Source of the DNA: [Mycobacterium] zoologicum | GTDB lineage: Bacteria > Actinomycetota > Actinomycetes > Mycobacteriales > Mycobacteriaceae | Reading direction: 5' to 3' | Length of the DNA: 64,000 nt | NCBI RefSeq assembly: GCF_020172665.1 | Contig: NZ_CP083985.1 | Coordinates: 959,994-1,023,993 of the forward strand | In this document: piece after piece, positions 25,265 to 33,800 of the stretch | How positions within the stretch are numbered: the first letter of the stretch is position 1 | Layout of the letters: the number at the start of each line of letters is the position of its first letter | Translations under genes and position numbers: made by a program | The notes under the pieces: model-generated | What the model was told of the DNA's origin: nothing | Seen by the model: only the letters and a program-made list of their open reading frames with translations | Databases searched by the model: none

Positions 25265-26639
25265 CACTAGTCGTACCGCCGACGGTCGGGCCACGGCCCA
25301 ACAGGTGGCGTAGCAGGGGTTCGAGTTCGGGCATCCGGAACTGATGATCTACATCGTGCAGCCGGCTCGGCAGCACTCGCTGGCTCGCGCCGGCCAGTTC
25401 CCGAGCGCCCTGCTCACCGAGCAGCAGTCGTGGCCCGAGTCGCGGGACGGGCAGCAGAGTAGGTCGGTGCAGCACTTGTCCGAGGGTGCGGGTGTAGTCG
25501 CTGTTGCGCACCGGGTTGGGTGTCACGGCATTGACGGCACCGGTTAGGCGGGTGTCCCAGATGGCTCGGTGATAGATGTCGATCAAGTCGTCGATCCCGA
25601 TCCACGACAGCCATTGCCGGCCGTCGCCGAGTCGACCACCGAGCCCGGCGGAGAACAGTGGTCGCATCAGCCGCAGCGTTCCGCCGCGTGGTGACTGCAC
25701 GATGCCGGTGCGGACACGGACCACACGCGTGCCGGATTGCTCTGCCGCGGAAAGCGAAGCCTCCCAGTCGGCGACGACGTCGGCGAGGAACCCGTCACCG
25801 CGCTCGCTGTCTTCGGTGAGGAGTTCGTCGCCCCGGTCGTAACCGTAGTAGCCGACGGCTGAGGCGCAGATCAGTGCGGTGGGTCGATTGTCGCTCCGAC
25901 CGATCAACTCGGCGAGTCTGCGGGTCGGCCCGATTCTGCTGTTACGAATGGCACGGCGATGATCGCTGGTGAAGCGTCCCGCGATCGACGCGCCCGCCAG
26001 GTGGATCACCGCATCGACGCCGGTCAACAGATCACGATCCGGGTGGTCGGGATTCCATCGCCACTCCCCGGGATTGGCTGCGGCGCCTCGCACCAGCCGG
26101 ATCACCCGATGGCCCCCGGTGCTCAAGAACGCCGTCAACGCCGAACCCACCAGCCCCGACGATCCGGTAACGGCCACGGTCATGGGCGCCAGACCGTGTT
26201 CTGCGGCGCGCCGGTGCGCCGCAAGGTCATCGGCGAGCTGGCGATGCCGATAGGCGAACATCGGCCGCAGCAGTGCCCCGGGAACAGCGGTGTCGACCCG
26301 GTCGATCACCCGTGTCCTTCCGTCACCGAGATCGTCGAAGTCGTGGGTGTGCTGCCAGCTCACCACCAGCCGCGCCGGTAGCGACGCCAGGCCTTGGCCC
26401 CCGAGCGTGTCGAGAAAACGCCGGGGCGGGTCATAGCCGTCGGGTTGGTGTTCGGCGATCCAGCGAAGCCCACCCGGGAGAGCGAGCACGGCTGTGCCGT
26501 CGCGCAGCGAAGCGGCTTCGGTGACCAGCCGCATCGACTGCCATGGCGGGCTCAGACGGGCGAACGCCCCTGGCCTCTCATGCCACGCGAACACTTCCTC
26601 GCGGGGCGCCTCGACGGTGCTGGAAAAGACCAGGCCCAT
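25248..26639 (-). CDS. SRPBCC-TIGR01777 fusion (epimerase-like SDR)
   Basis: This 463-residue two-domain protein has an N-terminal SRPBCC/START-like ligand-binding domain (about residues 1-145). It is fused to an extended-SDR domain of the TIGR01777 family (from MTVAVTGSSGLVGSAL, with CASAVGYYG as the active-site region). The family occurs in cyanobacteria, plants (cell-division-linked) and actinobacteria, often beside photolyase and TspO. The substrate is unknown; a lipid or isoprenoid is plausible from the START-like domain. Confidence 0.88.
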   Translation of the reverse strand: MGLVFSSTVEAPREEVFAWHERPGAFARLSPPWQSMRLVTEAASLRDGTAVLALPGGLRWIAEHQPDGYDPPRRFLDTLGGQGLASLPARLVVSWQHTHDFDDLGDGRTRVIDRVDTAVPGALLRPMFAYRHRQLADDLAAHRRAAEHGLAPMTVAVTGSSGLVGSALTAFLSTGGHRVIRLVRGAAANPGEWRWNPDHPDRDLLTGVDAVIHLAGASIAGRFTSDHRRAIRNSRIGPTRRLAELIGRSDNRPTALICASAVGYYGYDRGDELLTEDSERGDGFLADVVADWEASLSAAEQSGTRVVRVRTGIVQSPRGGTLRLMRPLFSAGLGGRLGDGRQWLSWIGIDDLIDIYHRAIWDTRLTGAVNAVTPNPVRNSDYTRTLGQVLHRPTLLPVPRLGPRLLLGEQGARELAGASQRVLPSRLHDVDHQFRMPELEPLLRHLLGRGPTVGGTTSATAGG

Positions 26640-26663
26640 CTGCCCGACGTTACCCGTCTCGGC

Positions 26664-28193
26664 TCAGCCGTACGTCTTGCGCAACTGATGCTTGATCACC
26701 TTGCCGCTGGCGTTGCGCGGCAGATCGTCCACCAGCACAAACTCTTTCGGGTGCTTGTAGCGGGCCAGCCGGTCATTGAGGAAACCCTCGAGGTCGCCCA
26801 GCGTCAGTGGCGTCTCGCCGCTGACGGCGGCAACGATGGCCACCGGTACCTCGCCCCACCGGTCGTCGGGCCGCCCGATCACCGCCGCTTCGCGGATCAT
26901 CGGATGCTCGAAGAGCGCGTTCTCCACCTCGGCGCAGTAGATGTTCTCGCCACCGGAGATGATCATGTCCTTCTTGCGGTCGACGACGTAGACGAATCCC
27001 TCGTCATCGACGCGCACCAAGTCACCGGAGTGGAACCAGCCGCCGGCGAACGCCTCTGCGGTGGCGTCGGGCTTGTTCCAGTAACCCTGCATCATGGTCG
27101 GCCCGCGGTAGACGATCTCGCCGATCTCGCCGGGCGCCACGTCGTTCATCTCGTCGTCGACCACCCTCGCGGCGATCGTCGGGATCACCTTGCCCACCGA
27201 ACCGAGCCTGCGGATCGCATCGGCGCCGTTGAGCACGCAGGTGATCGGCGACATCTCGGTCTGGCCGAACACCGCGACGTTGAGGGCATCCGGGAACGTC
27301 TCGGCCATGGCACGCAGCACTGTGTCCGACGCGGGTGCCGCGCCCCAGCTGATCACCTCCAGCGCCAGATCCCGTTGCCGCACAGTCGGATCGGCGCAGA
27401 TCAGCTGCCACTGTGCCGGGACCAGGAACACCGAGGTGGCCCGTTCGCTCTCCCAGGCGTCGAGGGTGTCCGCAGCGTTGAACGCTCCGAGCGGGTGGAT
27501 GACGGTCTTGGTGCCCAGCAGCAGGTTGGGTGCGATGCTGCCCAGCCCGGCGATGTGGAACATCGGTGCGGCGCAGAAGTACACGCTGTCCGGGCTGGTG
27601 TGCAGGGCCTGGATGCAGGTCAGTGACTGGGCGTGCAGGTTCGAGTGGGACAGGATGGCGCCCTTGGGACTTCCCGTGGTCCCGGAGGTGTACATGATCA
27701 GCGCCGGGGTGTCCTCGGGGACATCGGCGCCCGGATGCGTTGCCCCGGACTCGGCGATCAGCGACTCGTAGTCGTCGCCGAGCACCACGGCGATGTCGAG
27801 CCCGGGCGAGTTCTTGCGGACCGCGTCGATCAGCGGCGCCAGCAGCTGGTCGGTGATGACGCCCTTGGCGCCGCTGTCGGAGACGATGTAGCGGAGCTCG
27901 GGGTCGGTCAGCCGGAAGTTGACCGGCACGGCGATGGCACCCAGGGCGTTGATCGCCAGCGTCGCCTCGACGTACTCGGTGTGGTTGAGCATCACGATCA
28001 GCACCCGGTCACCGAAACCGATGCCGCGGCGGAACAGCGCTGAGGCCAGGCACTGCGAGCGATCGTGCAGCTGGCGCCAGGTGGTGTCGGTGCCACGGCA
28101 GCGGAAGGCGACGGCCTCGGGACGCATCTCGGCGTGGATCGCCACCTGGTTCATCCAGTGGTTGCGACGCGAACGCAGTGGTTGAGCGGTCAT
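26664..28193 (-). CDS. FadD5-like fatty acyl-CoA ligase
   Basis: This 509-residue AMP-forming ligase has the P-loop-like YTSGTTGSPKGA motif, the FGQTEMSPITC adenylation motif, the GGWFHSGDLVRVD hinge region and the C-terminal Lys in RNASGKVIKHQL. It activates a carboxylic acid to an acyl-CoA through an acyl-adenylate. Sequence features across its length are close to my memory of M. tuberculosis FadD5 (Rv0166). The ATG at 28193 overlaps the stop of the enoyl-CoA hydratase (TGATG), so both are one operon, divergent from a tandem-TetR regulator. Confidence 0.9.
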   Translation of the reverse strand: MTAQPLRSRRNHWMNQVAIHAEMRPEAVAFRCRGTDTTWRQLHDRSQCLASALFRRGIGFGDRVLIVMLNHTEYVEATLAINALGAIAVPVNFRLTDPELRYIVSDSGAKGVITDQLLAPLIDAVRKNSPGLDIAVVLGDDYESLIAESGATHPGADVPEDTPALIMYTSGTTGSPKGAILSHSNLHAQSLTCIQALHTSPDSVYFCAAPMFHIAGLGSIAPNLLLGTKTVIHPLGAFNAADTLDAWESERATSVFLVPAQWQLICADPTVRQRDLALEVISWGAAPASDTVLRAMAETFPDALNVAVFGQTEMSPITCVLNGADAIRRLGSVGKVIPTIAARVVDDEMNDVAPGEIGEIVYRGPTMMQGYWNKPDATAEAFAGGWFHSGDLVRVDDEGFVYVVDRKKDMIISGGENIYCAEVENALFEHPMIREAAVIGRPDDRWGEVPVAIVAAVSGETPLTLGDLEGFLNDRLARYKHPKEFVLVDDLPRNASGKVIKHQLRKTYG

Positions 28194-28972
28194 CAGGAGA
28201 ACACCGCCTTGCGCTTCTGCAGCATGGCCGCCGCACCTTCGAAGAAGTCCGGGGAACCCAGCAGCTCCACCTGGCCGGCCTTCTCGCGGGCCAGTGCGTC
28301 CGCGAGTGCGACGAGGTTGGTGGCGTTGAGTGCCCGCTTGGTCAGCTCGATGGCCCGCCGCGGCCCGCGGGCCAGCTTCTCGGCTGCCATGTCGACCCGG
28401 TCGTCCAGCTCGGACTCGGTGAGCACCGCGTTGATCAGACCGGCGTCCCGGGCGGCTGTCGCCGGCAGGCGTTCGCCGAGCAGTGCCATCTCGTTGGCCA
28501 CGGCGCGTCCGGCAGCGGCGGCTATCAGGGCGGTGGTGCCACCGTCGGGCATCAGGCCGATGTTGGTGAACGACAACAGGAAATAGGCGCTCTCGGCGGC
28601 GTAGACCAGGTCGGCGGCCAGGGCGATGCCGACGCCGACGCCGGCGGCCGGTCCGTTGATCCGCGCGATCACCGGCACCGGAGTCTCGGCGATCGCGGTG
28701 ACCAGCCGGCTGGCGCAGTCCATCACCTCCTCGGGGCCGATCCCGCCCGACATGGCGGACAGGTCGGCGCCGGTGCAGAACGCCTTGCCTTCGCCGGTGA
28801 TCACGATGGCCCGCACGTCCGCGTCGTCGGCCGCTGCGGTGACGGTGTCGCCGAGCCCCGCCATGGTGGCGTAGTCGATCGCGTTGAGCCGCTGCGGGTT
28901 GGTCAGGGTCACTCGCAGGACGCGGCCGTCGCGGGTGGCGGTGAACTTTGGGGTCGCAGGGTCTGCGGCCAT
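28193..28972 (-). CDS. Enoyl-CoA hydratase/isomerase
   Basis: This 259-residue crotonase-fold enzyme has the FCTGADLSAM oxyanion-hole motif and the INGPAAGVGVGIALAADLVYA helix. The Asp in the FTNIGLMPDGG segment occupies the isomerase-type catalytic position. It hydrates or isomerises enoyl-CoA in beta-oxidation. The ATG at 28972 is chosen because the proposed protein starts cleanly at MAADP and leaves an 82-bp gap to the divergent TetR gene. It is the first gene of the echA-fadD operon. Confidence 0.88.
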   Translation of the reverse strand: MAADPATPKFTATRDGRVLRVTLTNPQRLNAIDYATMAGLGDTVTAAADDADVRAIVITGEGKAFCTGADLSAMSGGIGPEEVMDCASRLVTAIAETPVPVIARINGPAAGVGVGIALAADLVYAAESAYFLLSFTNIGLMPDGGTTALIAAAAGRAVANEMALLGERLPATAARDAGLINAVLTESELDDRVDMAAEKLARGPRRAIELTKRALNATNLVALADALAREKAGQVELLGSPDFFEGAAAMLQKRKAVFS

Positions 28973-29054
28973 GGTCAGCCTCCGATGATCAGAAACGTAA
29001 ATTGCGGTTAACATTAGGGCGTCGTAGCGAGCTGTCAACTTCCAGGGGGTGAAA

Positions 29055-30272
29055 GTGGCCACGACCGCCGTACAGCGCCGCCCCAAGGACCGCAAGGCCC
29101 AGATCGTGCGGGCCGCGGCCCGCGCGTTCAGCGAGCGCGGCTATCACGCGGTCGGTGTCGACGAGATCGCCGCCGAGGTCGGCATCTCCGGACCGGCGCT
29201 CTACCGGCATTTCGCGAACAAGTACGCGCTGCTGGTCGCCACCGCCGAATACACGGTGGAGGCGCTGGTGACCGCGGCCCGCGTCGCCGACGACCCGGAC
29301 CGGCCGCCGGCCGAACGGTTGCGCGCCATTACCGGCGCGCTGATCGAGACCACCATCGGCAAACGCGGCGAGGGCGCGTTCTATCGGTGGGAGCGGCGGT
29401 ATCTGCAACCGCCGGACCGAAGGCGCATCCGCGCCAGTTACGACGCGCTCAACGCCGCCATCGCCGAACCGCTGGCGGCGCTGCGGCCCGAGCTGCCCGT
29501 TGCCGACACCGCGACCCTGGCCGCGGCCACGCTGAGCGTCATCGGCAGCATCTCCGCGCACCGAACCCGGTTGTCCGCCGCCGCACTTGCCGAGCTGCTC
29601 GGTGAGCTGTGCCGGTCGGTGCTGCACGCCGAGCTGCCGGCGCCCGCCTCGGGTCCGGCGCCGCGGCGGGCGCCGCGCGGGTTGTCGAGCACCTCCAAGC
29701 GCGAACGCCTTCTGGCCGAGGCGATCCGGATGTTCGGGCAGCGGGGCTTCTACGAGGTGAGCATGGAGGAGGTCGGCACCGCGGCGGGTCTGACCGGCTC
29801 CAGCGCCTACCGCTACTACCCGAGCAAGGCCGCGCTGCTGGCCACCGCCTTCCATCGCGCCGGCGACCGGGTGCTGCACGCCATCACCGATGCGCTGGCC
29901 GAGGCCAGCAGCCCGCGGCAGGCGGCCATCGGCATCGCCGAGCGCTATACCGCGCTGTCGTTCGCCGCGCCGGACCTGATCAACATCTACTTCGCCGAGT
30001 TCGCCAACCTGCCCGAACGCGACCGCACCGAGTTGCGCGGATTGCAGCGCCAGAACGTCAACGAATGGGCGCACCTGGTCACCCAGGTCGGATCAGGAGA
30101 GACCGAAGCGGTGTTCCGCGTGCACGCCGCGCTGGCACTCGTCGTCGATATCGGACGCCTGGTCAACTTCGACGACACCGACGAACAGCGGTCCCGGGTG
30201 CAGACCTTGATGACGGCGGTGCTGTTCAGCCCAGGTGGAACACGACCTCAAGGGCCAGGAATCCGAAGATGA
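29055..30272 (+). CDS. Tandem TetR-family regulator (Mce3R-like)
   Basis: This 405-residue protein contains two complete TetR units. The first helix-turn-helix is at about residues 14-60 (VDEIAAEVGISGPALYRHF) and the second at about 215-262 (MEEVGTAAGLTGSSAYRYY), each followed by a helical domain. The length and arrangement match Mce3R of M. tuberculosis (406 aa), a repressor of lipid and cholesterol genes including beta-oxidation genes; orthology is not proven. The GTG at 29055 has AGGGGGTG just upstream; a GTG two codons earlier is also possible. It is divergent from echA-fadD, its likely target. Its 3' end overlaps a possible small gene on the other strand. Confidence 0.9.
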   Translation: MATTAVQRRPKDRKAQIVRAAARAFSERGYHAVGVDEIAAEVGISGPALYRHFANKYALLVATAEYTVEALVTAARVADDPDRPPAERLRAITGALIETTIGKRGEGAFYRWERRYLQPPDRRRIRASYDALNAAIAEPLAALRPELPVADTATLAAATLSVIGSISAHRTRLSAAALAELLGELCRSVLHAELPAPASGPAPRRAPRGLSSTSKRERLLAEAIRMFGQRGFYEVSMEEVGTAAGLTGSSAYRYYPSKAALLATAFHRAGDRVLHAITDALAEASSPRQAAIGIAERYTALSFAAPDLINIYFAEFANLPERDRTELRGLQRQNVNEWAHLVTQVGSGETEAVFRVHAALALVVDIGRLVNFDDTDEQRSRVQTLMTAVLFSPGGTRPQGPGIRR

Positions 30273-30324
30273 GCAGTCCGATGATTACCGCGAGGGCAGG
30301 CAGTACGAGTACGGGATCTTTCAT
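30226..30324 (-). CDS. Possible 32-residue single-helix membrane protein
   Basis: An ATG at 30324 opens a 32-codon frame encoding a short charged start (MKDP) and one continuous hydrophobic helix (LPALAVIIGLLIFGFLAL). This is the composition of a real transmembrane micropeptide rather than a chance frame. It overlaps the end of the tandem-TetR gene by 47 bp antisense. The ribosome-binding site is weak. A DosR-like box and a GTGA-N6-TCAC palindrome lie 64-93 bp upstream. I recognise no family. Confidence 0.4.
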   Translation of the reverse strand: MKDPVLVLPALAVIIGLLIFGFLALEVVFHLG

Positions 30325-30387
30325 AGCTGGAGAACGTAATCCAGTCGCCCGCTGTGAAAAACCGAGAAGTGTTGGCGATCACGACAT

Positions 30388-30417
30388 CTGGGGACTTTGG
30401 TCCGTGACCGGCGTCAC
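30388..30417. promoter_or_regulatory. DosR-like box adjoining a CRP-like palindrome
   Basis: GGGACTTTGGTCC (30391-30403) matches the core of the dormancy-regulator DosR consensus (GGGACTWWWGTCC). It is followed without a gap by GTGACCGGCGTCAC (30404-30417), which has the GTGA-N6-TCAC form of mycobacterial CRP sites. The sites overlap the 3' end of the ArsR gene and lie upstream of the possible micropeptide gene. Confidence 0.45.
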
Positions 30418-30785
30418 TCGGTAGTGCTTCTCGGCGGGTCCGGTGCCAGGGTGCCGTCCGGGGCGATATGGGCGAAGATCTGCGCCAGCAGCGCCACGAT
30501 ATGCGGGTCGTCGACGGTGTAGATGTGGTGGCGCCCTTCTTTGCGCGCGCTGATCAGCCCGGCCAGCCGCAGTTTGGTCAGGTGCTGGCTCATGGTGGCG
30601 ATGTTGATACCGGCGCGCTCGGCCAGCGTCGTCACGTCGTAGCCACCCTGGGCGGCCAGCCACATGACGTGCAGACGGGCCGGACTGCTCAGCAGCCCGA
30701 ACGTGCTGGCAGCCGAGGAGAGCTGGGGGCGGGTGGGTTCATCTTCGGGTAGCCGTTCTTCTGGTTTCGCCATCTCGGTACTCAT
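30414..30785 (-). CDS. SmtB/NmtR-type ArsR-family metal repressor
   Basis: This 123-residue winged-helix repressor has no cysteine. The recognition helix is INIATMSQHLTKLRLAG and the wing EGRHHIYTVDD. Helix alpha5 carries DPH...(10 residues)...H (DDPHIVALLAQIFAH), the D-X-H-X10-H spacing of the SmtB/NmtR alpha5 site that binds Zn, Ni or Co. The usual fourth ligand three residues on is Pro here. The ATG at 30785 is preferred to an in-frame Met at 30830. It is divergent from the giant P-type ATPase, so it probably controls that pump in response to metal. Confidence 0.87.
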   Translation of the reverse strand: MSTEMAKPEERLPEDEPTRPQLSSAASTFGLLSSPARLHVMWLAAQGGYDVTTLAERAGINIATMSQHLTKLRLAGLISARKEGRHHIYTVDDPHIVALLAQIFAHIAPDGTLAPDPPRSTTE

Positions 30786-30863
30786 TTTGACCCACCCTCG
30801 ATGGCCGGATTCGGCGAACAATACATTCACATAGTTGCGTAAACATCAAAGTATCGGCCAGAA

Positions 30864-33800
30864 TTGCGGTTTCCGTCGTGCAGGTCCACCACCTGCCGCC
30901 AGATCGCACGATTGGTAGCTGCCTTGAACCCGATATCGCTGTTGCTCCGAGGTGCCCGCCTGCTCTCCGGTGAGGCCACCACCGCGTCGCTGACTCGGCG
31001 CTGCTGGCGCGGCGAGCAACGCGCGTGGATCGAGGTGCGTGGGCTGGCCGACGCCGACGGCACCGAACTCGGGCAGCGGGTGCTCGATGCCCTGCTCGCC
31101 CGACCCGGTGTGGTCAAGGCGCGTATCAACCGGCAGCTGTCGCGGGTGGTGGTGGAGCTTGCCGACGACGTCGCGCTCAAAGACCTGTGCGGCCTGATCG
31201 ACGACACCGAACGCCTGCACCGCGGTGGTGGCGGCAGCGCACCCGTCAGCCTGCCCGGTGACGGCTTGCTGCTGGTGGCCCGAGGAGTGATGGTCGGCGC
31301 CCACGCGGCCGGGCTGGCCGTCGCGGTCGCCGGGTGGGCGCTGCGGCTGCCGCAGGCGCCGATCGCCGTGGACGCGGTGGCGACGTTCGCCAACTACCAG
31401 CCGTGGTTGCGCCGGGGGCTGGCCGACAAGATCGGTACCGGGCCCGCCGACACGGTGCTCTCGGTGATCTCCGTCGGGGCGCGCATCGCCATGCTGTCGC
31501 CGGCCAACCTTGCGGTGGACCTGGCGCTGCAGGGTGTCAAAGCCGCCGAGGTCGAGGCCGCGGCGCAGGCCTGGAGCCGTCACGAGCCGCTGCTGGCCCG
31601 GCACGCCGACCAGCCCGAACTGGTCCTGCCGTCGCGCCCGGTGCCGCTGCCCGAAGGGCCCGCCGCCCGGCACGGTCGGCGGACAGGCTACGCACAGTTG
31701 CTCGGCACCGGCCTGGTCGGCATCATCACCCGCAACGTCACCATGGCCGCGACCGCGACCATCGTGACCGCCCCCAAGGCCATGCGCATCACCACCGAAT
31801 CGTTCGCCGCGACCCTGAGCCGCTCATTGGTCGAACAGCACTCGGCGCTGCCACTGAACTCCGAGGGACTACGCCGGCTCGACCGCATCGACGCGGTGCT
31901 GCTCGACCCGCGGCTGTTCTGCCGGGCCGGCGGGCACCACCCGCTGGCGGCAGCCCTGCTCGGGGAGGCCAGGGCGGCCGGCGTGCAACTGATCACCCTG
32001 GATGTCCCCGAGCTCGGCGAGCTGCGGCCGGCGTTCGAGGAACTCGCGCCGGTGGACGAAGGCTTTGACGACGCGCTGGCCGCCGCACTGACCGGCCTGC
32101 AGCAGGCCGGGCGCACCGTGGCCGTGGTGTCTGCGACCGCGGCGCAGGCACTGTGCTTGGCCGACGTCGGTGTGGGGATCGTGCCGGACTCCGAGGACAC
32201 CGAAGAGACCGCCGTGCGTCCTCCTTTTGAGGCCGACCTACTGCTGCCCGACCTGGCCGGCGTCTGGCGGGTGCTGCACGCACTGCCTGCGGCCCGCGCC
32301 GCCACCGAACGCGGCATCTCGATCTCGACCGGCGCATCGGCGCTCGGCGCGCTGCTGATGGTTCCCGGCGTTCGCGGGTTCCCGGGGGGCCGGCGCAACA
32401 GCAGCACCGGCCCGATCACCGCAGGCGCCGCCGCCGGACTGGTGTCGGGATACCTGCTGGCCCGTCAGGTGGCCCGCACCCCGCAACCGCGCCCGGCGCC
32501 GAACTACGACTGGCACGCCATGCCGGTTGAGGAGGTCCGCGCCATGCTGCCGGCTCCCGACGCCGGTGCGATGGCCGCCGAAGCAGCAGCACCGCCGAGC
32601 ATGCTGTGGCAGTTCGCCAAGGCCGTGCGCACCGAACTGTCCGATCCGCTGATGCCGGTGCTGGCGCTGTGCTCGACGGCCACCGCCATGCTGGGCTCGC
32701 CGATCGATGCGCTGATGGTCAGCACCGTGCTGGTGGGCAACTGCATGCTCGCCGCCGGTCAGCAGCTGCAGGCCGAGAACCGGCTCAACCGGCTGCTGGC
32801 CCAGCAGACCCCGCCGGCGCGCACCGTCGCCGCCGGGTCCTACGTGGACGTCGTCGCCGACCGGTTGCTGCCCGGCACGGTGATCGAGATCCGCAGCAAC
32901 GAGGTCGTTCCGGCCGACGCCCGGCTGATCGAGGCCACCGATCTGGAAATCGACGAGTCCTCGCTCACCGGTGAATCCCTGTCGGTGGACAAGCAGATCG
33001 AGGCCGTGGCGCCCGGCGCCGAACTGGCCGACCGCAGCTGCATGCTCTACGCCGGAACGACGGTCGTCGCCGGTACCGCGGTCGCGGTGGTCACCGCCGT
33101 CGGCGCCGACTCCCAGGCCCGTCGCGCCGCCGAGCTGGCCGCCGGGGATCTGCCGGTGGTGGGCCTGCAGCACCAACTGAGCCGGCTGATGGCCCGCGCC
33201 TTCCCGGCCAGCGCGGCCGGCGGGGCGATGGTGGGGGTGCTGGGGATGCTGCGCGGCGGCGGCCTGAAGCTGGCGCTGGGCAACGCGATCGCCGTTGCGG
33301 TGGCCGCCGTCCCCGAGGGCATGCCGCTGATGGCGACCCTGGCCCAGCACGCCTCGGCGCAACGCCTCACCGGCACCGGCGCGCTGGTCCGCATCCCGCG
33401 GTCGGTGGAGGCGCTGGGCCGCGTCGAAGTGGTCTGCTTCGACAAGACCGGCACGCTCAGCGAGAACCGGCTCCGGGTCACCCGGGTGCATCCGGTGGCG
33501 GGGCACTCCGACGACGACGTGTTGCGCGCCGCGGCCAACGCCGCCCCCGCGCCGGAAGGCGTAGTGCAGGCGCACGCCACCGACCAGGCCGTCACCGAAG
33601 CGGCCGCCGGCATCTCCGGTGGGGTACCGCTGTGGACGACGACGGATGCGCACCTGCCGTTCCGTTCCGGCCGGGCGTTCTCGGCGTCGGCGTCGGGCAA
33701 TGACCTGATGGTCAAGGGCGCCCCGGAAGTGGTGCTGGCAGCCTGCGCGGGGCTGGGTCCCAACCCCCATGACACGGTGGCCGCGCTGGCCGCCGACGGG

